DNA from: Luscinia megarhynchos | Lineage: Eukaryota; Chordata; Aves; Passeriformes; Turdidae | Assembly: GCA_034336665.1 (NCBI GenBank) | Contig: CM067588.1 | Coordinates: 5,272,655 to 5,336,654 of the forward strand | Length of the DNA: 64,000 bases | Reading direction: 5' to 3' | Part shown: one piece after another, positions 35,036 to 45,899 of the stretch | Position numbering within the stretch: position 1 is the first letter of the stretch | Layout: each line of letters begins with the position of its first letter | Position numbers and translations under genes: made by a program | Notes under the pieces: generated by a model | The model's database searches: none | Told to the model about the DNA's origin: nothing | Seen by the model: only the letters and a program-made list of their open reading frames with translations

Positions 35036-35077
35036 GTGTCTATAGCTCCCATCACACACAGATATGTATACATTTGA

Positions 35078-35145
35078 TTTTTGGGGTTGGAACTAGGTGG
35101 GCTTTAAGGTCCCTCCTAATCCCAGCCCTTCCCTGGTCCCATGAT
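35078..35145 (+). mobile_element. CR1 3' tail, sense
   Basis: GGGGTTGGAACTAGGTGGGC then TTTAAGGTCCCTCCTAATCC marks a second CR1 3' end in the opposite orientation, about 45 bp from the antisense piece. Confidence 0.7.
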
Positions 35146-35206
35146 CTGTGTGTCTGCACATTCCTGGATGTGTTCAGGTACAGAAGATCCCACCTCAAAC
35201 TCCCTG

Positions 35207-35442
35207 AACAGAACAGAACAAGACAGAACAGAGCAGAACAGGACAGCACAGAACAGCACAGAACAGGACAGAACAGAACAGAACAGCACAGAACAGGACA
35301 GGACAGAACAGGACATAACAAAACAGAACAGGACAGCACAGGACAGAACAGCACAGGACAGAACAAAACAGGACAGAACAGGACATAACAAAACAGCACA
35401 GGACAGAACAGAACAGCACAGGACAGAACAGGACAGAACAGA
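35207..35442 (+). repeat. AGAAC/AGGAC/AGCAC pentanucleotide array
   Basis: About 235 bp of AGAAC, AGGAC and AGCAC pentamers with occasional ATAAC and AAAAC. The alternation is irregular but blocks recur. The array is stop-free in several frames on both strands, giving spurious Thr/Glu/Gln-rich and Cys/Val/Leu-rich frames. Confidence 0.94.
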
Positions 35443-37076
35443 GCTGCCATTGCTGAAAGGGCTCCAGCTGCTCAGGTGTTCTCTAGGCACCAATTTACTT
35501 CTGGTCCAAATGAATTTGCCTTTTCCTGACCTAAGGGAGGGATGTGCCTTCCCCAGGGGCAGCCTAGCAGAGCATCCTGAAGTAGGCCAGGAGAAGAAAT
35601 ATATCTGTGTTTAATTTAGTGTGACTTGATTGTTGACTCGATTGCAGGGCAGCAGCACACCCAGAAAATCATATAAATCTTTCCTTGCCATGTGGGGGAG
35701 AACAGGGACAGACATGGGAGTACATTAATGTTCTTTCTCCTTGGGAATCAATAGGAATCTGGATTTTATAAATGGCTCTGCTAAACACAAGAGAAAATTC
35801 ATGGAGTGGAGATAGAAAGAGGCAGAGAATGAAAAGCCAGCTAATTCTTTTCAAACAACTGATGGTTATCAGCATCCTTGGGAAGCACATCCAGGGGAGG
35901 AGGCTCCTGATTTCATTCCCAGCAGGATGATTGCATTGACTATGCAGGGACTCCAGACAAGCACCCTGAGCCCTGCATGGCCCCAGCTACAAACCTGTTC
36001 CTTGTTCAGCCCCTGAGAGAGGCACTGGGCATCCTCAGAGGCTCCAGGGAGAGCTGGATAAGGTCTGAGATGTTAATCAGCAATTAAATGTGGCATAAAC
36101 AGATAACAGAAAAAGGATTATAAGGTAGGAAAACCGAAAACAACCCAAATATTTGGGAGAAGAGGACAGGGAGGGTGGTTCACAGGTGATTTTGGTGGGA
36201 CTAAGGTTTAGTGGGATTTGGAAAGGGCAGGTGAATTTTAGCGTTGAAGTGAAGCTGACAGGAAAGAGAGGTGGGAAAACACAGATTTATGGCAGAGAGT
36301 GATGATGAAAAAGAAGCAGGAGAATGAAAGGTGAAAGGAGGGAAATGGCAAGTTGAAACAAAAATCAAATCAGGCAAAAGATCAAGCTCAGAGTAAAGTG
36401 GGAACCCATCAGCAATAACATTTCCTGCTGGAGCTCTGCCCTGTGAGGGATCTGTTTCATCACTGACACTCCAAACACAATTCTACACTCCCTCCAACCC
36501 TGAAGGGATTTTCCTCCTCTCTACTGTTCAACCTTCCCTTGGCAAAGTCTGGTGTGAGGTTTGGAGACACAAAGCTGGGCCTGGCTGAGCTCTGAGCCTG
36601 GTTTTAGGCAGGAGCAGCTCCTCAGACCTGCCAGGGCCAGAGCTGCTCAGGTAAATCCACACCTGAGGCAGGTGTGGGGGGCTCAGCCTGACTTCCAGCC
36701 ATTCCAGGCTCTGGCTCTGTGTTTCAGCAGCACAACAAAGGATGGTTTTGTCTCCAGCACGATGGGAACGTTTGCTGGGCTGAGTTCTGCTGTGTTTGCA
36801 GAGCCTCTGCTGTGGCTCTCTGCAGCTGAGGATGGATGGCTTTAATCAGGGCAGGAGGGATTTCATCCACATTTCCTCCCATTTGCAATCCTGGTTTAAT
36901 GACAAAGGCCAGGGTGGTCACAGACACGTGGAAAATCCAAGGGATTCTCCAAGCAAGCCAAGAAAGTTTACAAAGACAAATGGTTCTGTTCCCTCCATTT
37001 GGGGAGGTAATATCAAAATCATATGAATGCCTAGCAAGTAGTTCTGGAACAACAGATGAAATAGAGATGTTAGCAG
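35443..37076. other. Single-copy-looking noncoding sequence
   Basis: No supported gene. A 93-codon plus frame (36836-37117) ends in an acidic stretch just before the diverged LTR. It might be a decayed coding remnant, but I do not recognise it. Confidence 0.45.
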
Positions 37077-37651
37077 TGTTTGACATAGACACTGAAAATA
37101 GTTATGTTAAGGTTTGAGTTCTCTTCCTTTGTTTAGATAATACCAAATGCCACAAATACCAAAAAGCCAACAGACATCCTGCTTTATGCCTGGCAGGAAA
37201 GGTCTCAAGCAGATAAAAAAAGCCATAAAACATGGTAATCTAGGGAATGCATGCAAATATTAGGAAATTAGTATATTGTATTAAATTGGTTATTGGAAAT
37301 TAGAATATTCATTAGCGAAAAATACTTATTGTGTTGTAAAACAGAAAATTGCTCTCTTCTCTTCTCTTCTCTTCTCTTCTCTTCTCTTCTCTTCTCTTCT
37401 CTTCTCTTCTCTTCTCTTCTCTTCTCTTCTCTTCTCTTCTCTTCTCTTCTCTTCTCTTCTCTTCTCTTCTCTTCTCTTCTCTTCTCTTCTCTTCTCTTCT
37501 CTTCTCTCTTATCTCTTATCTCTCTCTTGCTCTAACCTCTCTCTAAGCTCTCTCTTATACCCACGCCCTATAATAAAATACTAACCTAAAGAACATAATA
37601 TATTAAGCTTCTAAGTCTGTCCTGCAGCCATCCAACAACAAAAACCCGACA
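37077..37651 (+). mobile_element. Diverged LTR related to the ERVK-like family
   Basis: The core aligns with the family: AAATTGGTTATTGGAAATTAG, AATATTCATTAGCG and TTGCTCTCTTCTC match the ATTGGTTAGTGGAAATTAG, AATATTCATCATGG and TCGCTCTCTT words of the other copies. The 5' end TGTTTGACATAG and the 3' end AAACCCGACA are tentative. No clean target-site duplication fits this start. A GCTCTG repeat at 36714-36719 and 37652-37657 would suit a longer element beginning at 36720. Its polypyrimidine tract has become a pure CTTCT array. It is older than, or from a different subfamily to, copies A-G. Confidence 0.65.
37354..37506 (+). repeat. CTTCT pentanucleotide microsatellite in an LTR
   Basis: About 30 uninterrupted CTTCT units. 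The array lies where other family members have their mixed pyrimidine tract, so it expanded from that tract. It is a homopyrimidine strand. Confidence 0.96.
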
Positions 37652-38159
37652 GCTCTGTGCCCCAGTTTGCTGAGCTGGGTGATGGCAGCACTGAACCCAG
37701 GGGAGATGGAAGAGCAGAATTCCTCCTGCACCACACGGGCAAGGGAAGGAGAAAACTTGTTAATCCTTGGGAAGGATCAGCCAGCAGTGTGGAATCTGCA
37801 TTCCTGGAGCACTGCAGGCCCTGCAGGAGCTGCTGGGTGAGGAGGAGCAGGAGGAGCACAGCAAACTTGGGGTTCCCTGGAGGGGCAGCAGATCATCCCT
37901 GGGATAGCAGGAAATCTCCTCCTGAAGCAACCCGAGTCTTTAATCATTATCCTGAAAGCACAAAGCAGCTCCAGATACACACCAGGCTGGCTGAAAGACT
38001 TGTCAAGACTGAAAGGGTAATTCACAAATTCACTAAAATTCCCTGCTCCACTGAGCAATGTGACAGCTCTGCCGACCGCAGTAACATTTCTATTCAAACT
38101 GGCTTTGGTGCTGGAGCTATAAATATCCCTGCAATATTTCCTGCTTCAGAACATAAAGA
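37652..38159. other. Single-copy-looking noncoding sequence
   Basis: No gene recognised. A 175-codon plus frame (37657-38184) has no domain I recognise. Confidence 0.45.
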
Positions 38160-38640
38160 CAGCTTTACAGTGCTGATAAAATAGAAATTACTTTCTCTCG
38201 GAGGTCTAGCTGGAATTTTAATGTCTGTTTTGCAATAAAGCAGCTCCTCCACAATTCGATTTGAGGGAAAGAAAACAAACGGTCTAATTTAGTTACAGTA
38301 ATGACTCCTCTTGGATTGCTGGCCACAGCTGAGCCTGGGCTGCTGGAGTTTGTACTGGTGAGCACAGAGATGATTTTTATTGTAATATGAATCCTTTTTA
38401 TCCTTTAAATGTATAGATACACACACCCCTGCTTAATTACAGCTAGGGAAGAACAAGGCCCCGGGAAGTAAAAGGTCATTAAAGTTTACAACCTCTGACA
38501 GTGCTCCCGGAGAAAGTGTCACAGCTCTAAAGCTGCTGACCAAAGATGACCTGGATTAAAAGGGTTCTTCTATTGAAAAGAGAAATTGCAACTGTTGGGC
38601 TCATCAGAGCTGCCTTTAATTATCCATTAATGCCACTCTG
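38160..38640. other. Candidate conserved noncoding element
   Basis: AT-rich and repeat-free, with dense TAAT/ATTA cores and short retained CpG words: TTTCTCTCGGAGGTCTAGC, GTCTAATTTAGTTACAG, AGGTCATTAAAGTTTAC and TTTAATTATCCATTAATGCC. The pattern fits an enhancer-like conserved block. Function is inference only. Confidence 0.35.
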
Positions 38641-38814
38641 GCTCTCCTCATCTCCTTCAAAGGAAAAGGAAATAATTCAGTCCAGAGTTTTGTTTTGCAT
38701 TTGTTGACTGCAGACAGAGGGGAAGAGACCTGGAGCTGTTAAATGGGGAAGGGGGTGAAAAATCATGGAAAATAAGGATTGTCCTGAGCACGAGGGACAG
38801 GAAGGGACACACCC
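38641..38814. other. Single-copy-looking noncoding sequence
   Basis: Nothing recognised. Confidence 0.4.
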
Positions 38815-38880
38815 AGGACAGCTCCCAGGCCAGGCTGGACAGGCTGGGACAGAGTCCAGGCCCCTCCCAACCCACACCAG
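38815..38880 (+). mobile_element. CR1 3' fragment, sense
   Basis: AGGCCAGGCTGGACAGGCTG then AGGCCCCTCCCAACCC is a degenerate CR1 3' end. Confidence 0.55.
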
Positions 38881-41002
38881 GCTGATTTGCTAATTATTGA
38901 CCTCCCCTGAACTTTTTTTGCTCTTCCTGCAGAAATCCATGAGCACCCTGCTTCGGTCTCAATGGTACTGGAAAAGGTGAAGCAGCTGCAAATAAGGCAG
39001 AGCTTGGGGAGAAGTGGCAGAGGTGGGGCACTGTGTCACTGACTGACAACACTGAGAGCAGAAATTTTGTTTCCCCTTCTCTTCTCTGCTGGATTTATTT
39101 GTTTGTGGTTTAGTCTGAGCTCTCCTTGCGTGCCTGTGAAATGCCTAGCAAGCTTCCAGGGCTGCATAAATAAATAATAACTATTTAGAATCTTCTAAAA
39201 GATACATAAGTGTATTTCTTTTCATAGACCTAAAGCTAATGGAAACCTCTGAGTTTTTATTTCAATGACAAAGCAGCCCTGGAGCAGCTGTGTGGGACTC
39301 AAATGGAATCAGCTGCAAATGTTAGACACTATTTCCTTTAAAGAATTACAATTTATAGTGCTTCAATGAATGCTGATTTGTAGATATTTAAAAGAAAATA
39401 AATCCCTGTAGATTTTTTTTTATTTCAAAAGGGAAAGTGTGATGATGGCTTCCACTGCATTAGGGTAAGGTCACAGCAGGCTGCTGGAAGTTCTGCCCTC
39501 ACACAGCAGGGAAATGAGGGAGATTTTACAGCAACCTGTTGGCTTCTGTTCCCAGAGAGTCCTCAGCAGGGAGTGGCTGAGAACAAGATAAATCCTCCCA
39601 ATTCCATCCCAAAGCCTTTCCCTGTGCAGGGCATCTGCTGAGCTAACATTGGTGGATGGGTTTTGCTCTGGAATGCTTTAAACCATCCAGACAAATACTG
39701 AACTCTGAAAGAGGCATTTTTTTTCTGGTGAAGGAATATCAAGAAGGATCTGGCAGAGTTGTTACTTCTGAAGGGGGAAGCTTTTTATTGCAGAGGACAA
39801 ATGGTTCCTTCGGAGCAGCACTGCTGCTCTGCCTCTCTGCACCCACAGGCTGCTCCCAGGGCACCACCAGAGGCAGCCAAACCCAACCAGAGCTCCCAGC
39901 TGAGGGACAATTTACTAAATGGGCACCTGAACCTCCATTGGAAAAGGTTTCAGCACCTGTAGGTGAAGAGGATGAGGCACAAATGTTGATGGGGAGCAGA
40001 AAAAGCTGCCAAGAGCTGATTTGCTTTTCCATCCCAAAAGGATGCCAGAACCTGCCCTGCTAAATCCAAACGTGCCCAAGTGTTACAGCCTAGAAAGGGA
40101 GGATAAATACAGAATATTGGGGTTTAAATCTGTCTTGCTCACACCTTGGCTTCGCTCCCAAGTTGTTCTTGCAAGGTCAGGGTCCCCTGAAGCAGCCATG
40201 GACAGAAGTGAATCCTGCTTCTCCTGCCACTTCTCCTTCATCTCCAGCCACAAGTGCATTCCCATTGCCATTCCATCCCACAGTGAGTGGGAAATCATCC
40301 CAGCCTCCCCTGACACCCAGAGTAATAACATGAACCATGATGAATTTCCCTTTACTCTTCCTGTGGCCTCCATACAGCTGAATTCCATTGTAACACAGCA
40401 CTAATTAATGTCTGCTGCTTATCAAGGGGTGCCCACATGTCCCTTCCATCCTGCTCTGGTTCTTGAGGAATTAAACCTGGGGGTGCTGCAGGAGCTGCTG
40501 CTGGTGCCAGGGAATCTCCACAGGGTAGAAAAAGTCCAATTTTGGTTCTGATGCCAGGCTTATACCAAAATAAGACCATTTTCTTCTAAACTCAGCAGTA
40601 AAATGAGCTTTGCTGAGTGGCTGAGACTGTTTTCAGGAGTGATTCTGTGATGAATTTCCCCATTAATTCTCCAGAACCTTCCAAGCTCAGCTCGGTGCGC
40701 TCCTCACAGAGCAGAGTCCAAAACCCACAAAGCCACAGCTGTGGCTGCAATGGGACCCAAAGGGCAGCTCCAGCATTTCCCAGGTTTGAGGCTGTGAGCC
40801 CCAAATTGCAGCAGAGCTCACCTGAGCCTCTGGCTCTAGGGGCTCTCCCCGCCAGGTGAGGCAATTCCCACAGCACACCTGAGCAATCCCTTCTCTGCCC
40901 CTCGAAGCCCCCGAGGGCCAGGCAGAGCTGGCTGAAGTTTCCCCTGCAGCTCCGAGGGGTGCAGGCAGCCCCGGGCTCCTCGCAGGATGCTGCTGCAGCT
41001 TC
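38881..41002. other. Single-copy-looking noncoding sequence
   Basis: No gene recognised. The segment 39100-39430 is AT-rich (CATAAATAAATAATAACTA). A 135-codon frame at 39656-40063 and others overlap on both strands without recognisable content. Confidence 0.5.
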
Positions 41003-41006
41003 ATTT

Positions 41007-41480
41007 TGAGAGGAATGTTACATTTGTCTTTACAAACAAGCTGTAGATCTGTTGGTAGTTAAAGTTAGCACCGAGAGGTAAAAGAAACAATGGGAGGGAT
41101 TCCACTGATTGATGAATGGGAAGAGAGATTTTCCTTTACAAACTAACTGTGGGTTTCCTGATTGGGTAACAGAAGATGAAAGAAGCAACGGGGAGGGGGA
41201 ACTATGAATTCTACAAGAATTAAAAATTAAAAGGGAGGGTTATACATTAGAGGGGAATGTCAGGAAGTCTGTGCCTCTCGAGTACCTCAGCAATAGGGAA
41301 AGAGAGAGGGAAATACGGCCGGGAAATTGGGATAAAAGGGAGGCTGCATCCTCCAAAAATTTGAGAGATCCCAGGGGAATGCCCCATGGCCTCTCCCTTT
41401 ATTGGAATAAAGCAAAAAGGACTCCTCTGTCTCCTTTTTGGACATAAACCTCTGGTGTTTGTGGATTAATTTTCCTCACA
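41007..41480 (+). mobile_element. Solo LTR, ERV1-like, 4-bp target duplication
   Basis: A 474-bp element opens TGAGAGGAATG and closes TTTTCCTCACA, with imperfect inverted ends (TGAGAGGAA against TGTGAGGAA) and the 4-bp direct repeat ATTT at 41003-41006 and 41481-41484. A 4-bp duplication suits gamma-type (ERV1) integration. AATAAA is present at about 41406 (TTGGAATAAAGC), followed by a U5-like GTCTCCTTTTTGGACATAAACC. No internal coding region is attached. Confidence 0.85.
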
Positions 41481-41484
41481 ATTT

Positions 41485-41699
41485 GCAGAGTTAATTAATC
41501 CCTGCTCCTCGCAGCCGTCCTGCCACAAGATGTCATCCTTCCGACAGCTCTGCTTGCTGCCAGTCCCGGGCTGGACGTGCTCTGTGGCCGCTCTGGAATC
41601 CCCTCCCTGGTCATTCCAGGCCATTCCCAAACTCGGGAACCCGGGGCTGAGTTTTCTCCCTGAGAAACAAACAACAGATTTGCTGGCAGCAAGAGTTAA
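41485..41699. other. Single-copy-looking noncoding sequence
   Basis: Nothing recognised. Confidence 0.4.
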
Positions 41700-42150
41700 A
41701 CCATGCAAACGACTCTAATAAGCATAATTTAAACCTGTGGTTTTCTTTTTATGGCAGCTTCATATTCGGTGTTTTATATCCCAATTTTCCACCTTTTAGT
41801 CTTGCTTCTTCCTCTTTCTGTGCGGAGCCCTATCACAAATGGGAGGGCAATTACCAGGCGAGCATGTAGTTCTTTAATTGAAACACTTATAGGTGTACAC
41901 TTAAAAACTATAAAGACTTTTATGGAATGGCAATGCCTTAATAGGCTCCTGTGTGTGTACATTGTAATGTAATTCTGTGCCCTGTGAGCATTGCTGGGGG
42001 AAGCTGTTAATTTATGGTTCCCAGGAGCAATAAAGCAATAACAGTAATCGAGAGGTGCAATATTCCCTGCTTAGGGGGCATTTATGGGTGTGTATTAAAA
42101 CTATAAATACATCAACACGCTGCAAAACTGATCATAGAAAATGAAAGATA
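41700..42150. other. Candidate conserved noncoding element
   Basis: A repeat-free AT-rich block contains GCATAATTTAAACC, AGTTCTTTAATTGAAAC, GTACACTTAAAAACTATAAAG, CAATAAAGCAATAACAG and GTATTAAAACTATAAATAC. Two sub-blocks echo each other: a GTGTRYAYT word followed by AAAACTATAAA near 41893-41913 and near 42091-42107. The dense homeodomain-like cores suggest regulatory DNA. Conservation has not been tested. Confidence 0.35.
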
Positions 42151-42673
42151 AGCTCTCCTCCCGCTCAAATGGGGGTTTTCCAGCAGCCTGATTAACTTAT
42201 GGTTGGTAGCAGGTCCCAGTGCTCAGCAGGACTGGGGAGGAGTGAAGTGACCAGGTGACCCCTCACTGTCCCCAGGTGTCCCCAGAGCTGCCCCTTTCCC
42301 CTCAGCAGCTGAAATCCAGAGCCATTTCCTGACAGACTGGGTACAAACACTTCATTTTAACCAAGCTGGAGGAGCAGGGGTGACAGGGAGGGATAATTAC
42401 CTTGTCTGCAGCAGGGCTCGGGGCAGGCACGGTGACATTTCAGAAATCCGAACGCCTTTGTTGTGTTGTGATTGGGAAAAGAATGGAGGGCAGAGCCCCT
42501 GACATTCCCGACTGCCAACAGCTCCTCAGGAGGGCTGGCAGAGCCTCTGCGCTCCAGAAATGAGCTGGAAATAGTCAGCTCTGGGAGCCTGGGCCAGTAA
42601 CTGCAGCTGGGAATGAACTGGGAGCCAGAGCGACTAGTTTGAATATGGAACCTGCAAAAATTCCTCTAATTTT
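42151..42673. other. Single-copy-looking noncoding sequence
   Basis: Nothing recognised. Confidence 0.4.
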
Positions 42674-43024
42674 CCCTTTCCCTTCCCTTTCCCCTTCCCT
42701 TCCCCTTCCCTTTCCCTTCCCTTTCCTTCCCTTCTCCCTTTCCCTCTTCCCTTCCTCTTCCCTTCCTTCCCTTCCCTTCCCTTCCCTTCCCTTCCCTTCC
42801 CTTCCCTTCCCTTCCCTTCCCTTCCCTTCCCTTCCCTTCCCTTCCCTTCCCTTCCCTTCCCTTCCCTTCCCTTCCCTTCCCTTCCCTTCCCTTCCCTTCC
42901 CTTCCCTTCCCTTCCCCTTCCCTTCCCCTTCCCTTCCCTTCCCTTCCCTTCCCTTCCCTTCCCTTCCCTTCCCTTCCCTTCCCTTCCCTTCCCTTCCCTT
43001 CCCTTCCCTTCCCTTCCCTTCCCT
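42674..43024 (+). repeat. CCCTT pentanucleotide array, ~350 bp
   Basis: A left part with CCCTTT, CCCCTT and CTCTTCC variants (42674-42765) is followed by about 50 nearly perfect CCCTT units, interrupted only by a few CCCCTT near 42914-42930. One strand is pure pyrimidine and the other pure purine (GGGAA). The purine strand has G-triplets every five bases, so G-quadruplex and triplex structures are plausible. The frames through it encode only Gly-Arg-Glu-Gly-Lys or Pro-Ser-Leu-Pro-Phe repeats. Confidence 0.97.
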
Positions 43025-43224
43025 CTGAATTTTCTCCTCTTCCTGTGTTAATGTGAAGTCCCATTGCAGAATTCTCCTCAGTGTTTGCCATGCCCTGGGG
43101 TTGTTCCAAATTTCAGGTGTGTGCTGGTGCAGAGCCTGGCTGGCAGGGGCAGAGCTTTGTGCTGATGGAATTGTGGCAGCTGGGAGCTCACAGGCAAGGA
43201 AAGCTCAGGGATTCACATCTACCT
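43025..43224. other. Single-copy-looking noncoding sequence
   Basis: Nothing recognised. Confidence 0.4.
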
Positions 43225-43345
43225 CCCAGAATTCTGGAATGGTTTGGATTGGAAAGGACCTTAAATCCCAGCTCATCCCACCTGTGCCATGGGCAGGGAC
43301 ACCTTGCACCATCCCACACCATCCAACCTCTTTTCTGTCTCATCC
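43225..43345 (-). mobile_element. CR1 3' fragment, antisense
   Basis: GGAATGGTTTGGATTGGAAAG, GACCTTAAATCCCAGCTCATC and TGCCATGGGCAGGGACACC followed by CATCCAACC is the reversed CR1 3' end, well preserved. Confidence 0.85.
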
Positions 43346-43570
43346 TTGTAAAACAAAGCTAAAATTAAATGTTTATTTCAAGTAGAGGTTGTGTGAGTAC
43401 AGATTGAATATTTTTAATATTCAAACAGAGCTCTGAGACCTTCTAGAACAAACTTGTTTAGGAGCAGAGCTGTGCTGTCAGCAGTTCCTTTCCTTTCCCC
43501 TGGTCCTGGTGAGGGCTGCAAGTTCTTCTCACCTCCCCATCTCTGCTGAGGCTGCCCCAGGAATCCAGAG

Positions 43571-44139
43571 TGTTGGAAGACCTTACAAATATGAATGTTT
43601 AGATGCTGAAAATATGGAAACCATAAGCGAGATTGAAATGAAAGCCACTTTTGAGATGCCAAGCCTTAGTTACTGAATTACCATGAAACAATGGGATGGC
43701 CCCTGAAGGCAATCCCCTCTTGATAGAACAATGCCCTCTGCCAGAGAGCAACTCCAAAGGGCACAGAAAGACTTGCCGGAGTCCAAAGAGCAGTTCTTAG
43801 AGTTTAAAGTGTAACACACTATGCTAATATAAGAATTCTTATAGACTGTATGTAAGTGCTATAGAATTTTGTATTACATTGGTTAGTGGAAATTAGAATA
43901 TTCATCATGGAAGAAGATTTATTGTATTGTAAATGGGAAATCACTCTTTTCTCTCTTCCTTCGCTCTTCTTACCTCTCTTTCTTACTCTTACTGCTATCA
44001 CCCCCCTCTTACTTCTCTTCCCCCTTTTATCCCTCTTAAAAAAGCTCTTTTACGAATAAACTGCAACTGTAACTTTGAGTTTATACAGAGCGCTTGAGTT
44101 TTGTCCCCGACCGTCTATCGCGACACAAAGACTCCCGCA
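43571..44139 (+). mobile_element. Solo LTR, ERVK-like family, copy D
   Basis: A 569-bp LTR runs from TGTTGGAAGACC to ACTCCCGCA, with target-site duplications CCAGAG at 43565-43570 and 44140-44145. AATAAA lies at 44055-44060 (ACGAATAAACTGC). It shares copy A's 5' structure and about 95% of its first 250 bases by eye, so A and D belong to one young subfamily. U5 reads GTCCCCGACCGTCTATCG. Confidence 0.94.
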
Positions 44140-44145
44140 CCAGAG

Positions 44146-45053
44146 CTCAGGTGGAATTTACGAGCTGCAGCCCAGAGAGTTCCAAAGGAAAGATAAATTT
44201 AATAAGTAAACAAACTTTAATAAATAAACAGCAAATCTGCATCATTTTCTGGGAGCTGTTGCTTCCCCTCCCTGTGCCTGAGGAATTCCTGCATGAGCTG
44301 TTCCTCTGCTCCGGGACAGGCTCTGGCAGAAAACCCTCCCAGATCAGCTGCTGGGCTGCATGGAAATTCTGTCTTTTGGGAAGCTCAGGGAGCGCTCATC
44401 TTCCTTTTACTGGTGTTTTCTCCTCACCACTGACTGTGTTTTTCTTCCTCAGGGTGTGGGGTGAGGATTTCTGAGTGAGTCTGGTTTAATGGAGCCACAA
44501 ACCCACCCTGGAAAATCTGTGTGCTGTCCTGAGTCTGGGGGGAGATTTCTGCTCCCCCAAGCTCCCTGCCAGGGGGATGCAGCCAGCAGGAGCAGGTTCT
44601 GCAGTGGCTTTGAGGGAATCTTGGGGGGCATCACAGTGAGGAAAAAAAATCCTCCTAAATGCAGTTTGCAAAAAGGGAATTTTGCAGGATTCCTTGAAGA
44701 AAAGGGTTTGGGCCAAATGTCTTCCATCCCTCTGCTGCTGGCTTTGGTTCTCTGGGTATAGTCAGACCTCAGATTGAATAGCAAGTGGTTCTGCTTTATT
44801 TGTTTTTATTGCTGCCAAAAGGGAAAAAAAAAAAGTCAGAGTAAACAGTGGGATGTTTGCAACCTTCTCACATTAGGCAGATTGAATAAACTGGCTGGCA
44901 GTTGATTGTTTTCCTTCAGATCAGTCATTGCATTTGTATTTATTTGATTTTATGGATGTAGTTCTGGGCCTTTTGTTTTGTCTTGGGTTTTTTGTTGTTT
45001 TTATTTTTTATTTTCCAATCGTTACTTGTGGTGAGGGAAATGGGAACATGAAC
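44146..45053. other. Single-copy-looking noncoding sequence
   Basis: No gene recognised. It becomes T-rich at 44930-45020. Confidence 0.5.
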
Positions 45054-45239
45054 AGCTCCTAAATTTTCTCTCCATCAGTTTGGGGACACACACAGCTACT
45101 ATCTTTTCTCCCCATCAATTTGGGGACACAAACAGCTCCCACCTTTTCTCCCCATCAATTTGGGGACACAAACAGCTCCTACCTTTCCTCCCCATCACTG
45201 TGGGGACACAGCTCCCACCTTTTCTCCCCATCCATGTAG
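45054..45239 (+). repeat. 40-bp minisatellite, ~4.7 copies
   Basis: The units combine CTCCCACCTTTTCTCCCC with ATCAATTTGGGGACACAAAC. The outer copies are the most diverged and one is shortened by 4-5 bp. Confidence 0.92.
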
Positions 45240-45899
45240 GATTTGCAGAATGCTGATTCCTGGACGGCAGAACCCAAGGGATGGATGAGCTGTGGGACTG
45301 AGGGATGCAGAGACAAACCTGATCCTAGGAGAGATCCTAATGCCCAGGGATTCCCTGCCTGGGGAGCAGGACAGCTGTGGGCTCTGGAGAGGGGATGAGA
45401 ATTCCCTCAATCTCCTTCCACTTCCACATCCCAAGGCTCCACCCATGGCTGAAGCAATTCCCTGTGAATTTTGGCTCTGGATCACCCTGGGTTCTCCCCC
45501 AGGCATCCTCACCCTGCTGCCTTTTCCCTCTGAGCTCTGGAATTCTCTGTAAAATGCAGAAGGAGCAGCACCTGCCTCTCTCCATCAGGTGCCACAGCCC
45601 CCATGCCACCTGCACTCACATCTTTTTGTCCCTTTTTCCCCTTCCCTCTCAGCATTGTTGCAGAGCACCTCAGGGGAGGGAAAATAGGGCAGGCAGCACA
45701 TGGATTCCTGAATATCCACAATCAGCCTGGTGCCATCTGAGCTCCAAAAATCCACGTTTTCCTCCTCACTTTTCTTAGAAGGCAAAATAAGTTGGAGTTG
45801 TGTGGCAGTGCTGAGCAGGGAGGGGAGGAAGAAAAGTGAAATGTGGGGGTTTTTCATGCCTCACAAACACAAACAGGTTGTGGTTATTCCCTATATCCA
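45240..45899. other. Single-copy-looking noncoding sequence
   Basis: No gene recognised. Confidence 0.45.

Noticed and set aside
35052..35614. Overlapping Cys/Val/Leu-rich and Thr/Glu/Gln-rich frames
   Set aside because: Both strands are open through the AGAAC/AGGAC pentamer array. The repetition is simple sequence.
36836..37117. 93-codon plus frame as a decayed retroviral coding remnant next to an LTR
   Set aside because: I recognise no retroviral motif in it and there is no polypurine tract before the LTR start.
36720..37651. A longer LTR bounded by GCTCTG duplications
   Set aside because: The 5' 350 bp show no similarity to the LTR family. The family-like start TGTTTGACATAG at 37077 fits better, so the 6-bp match is probably chance, though not excluded.
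42639..43109. Frames encoding Pro-Ser-Leu-Pro-Phe or Gly-Arg-Glu-Gly-Lys repeats
   Set aside because: Pure readings of the CCCTT microsatellite on the two strands.
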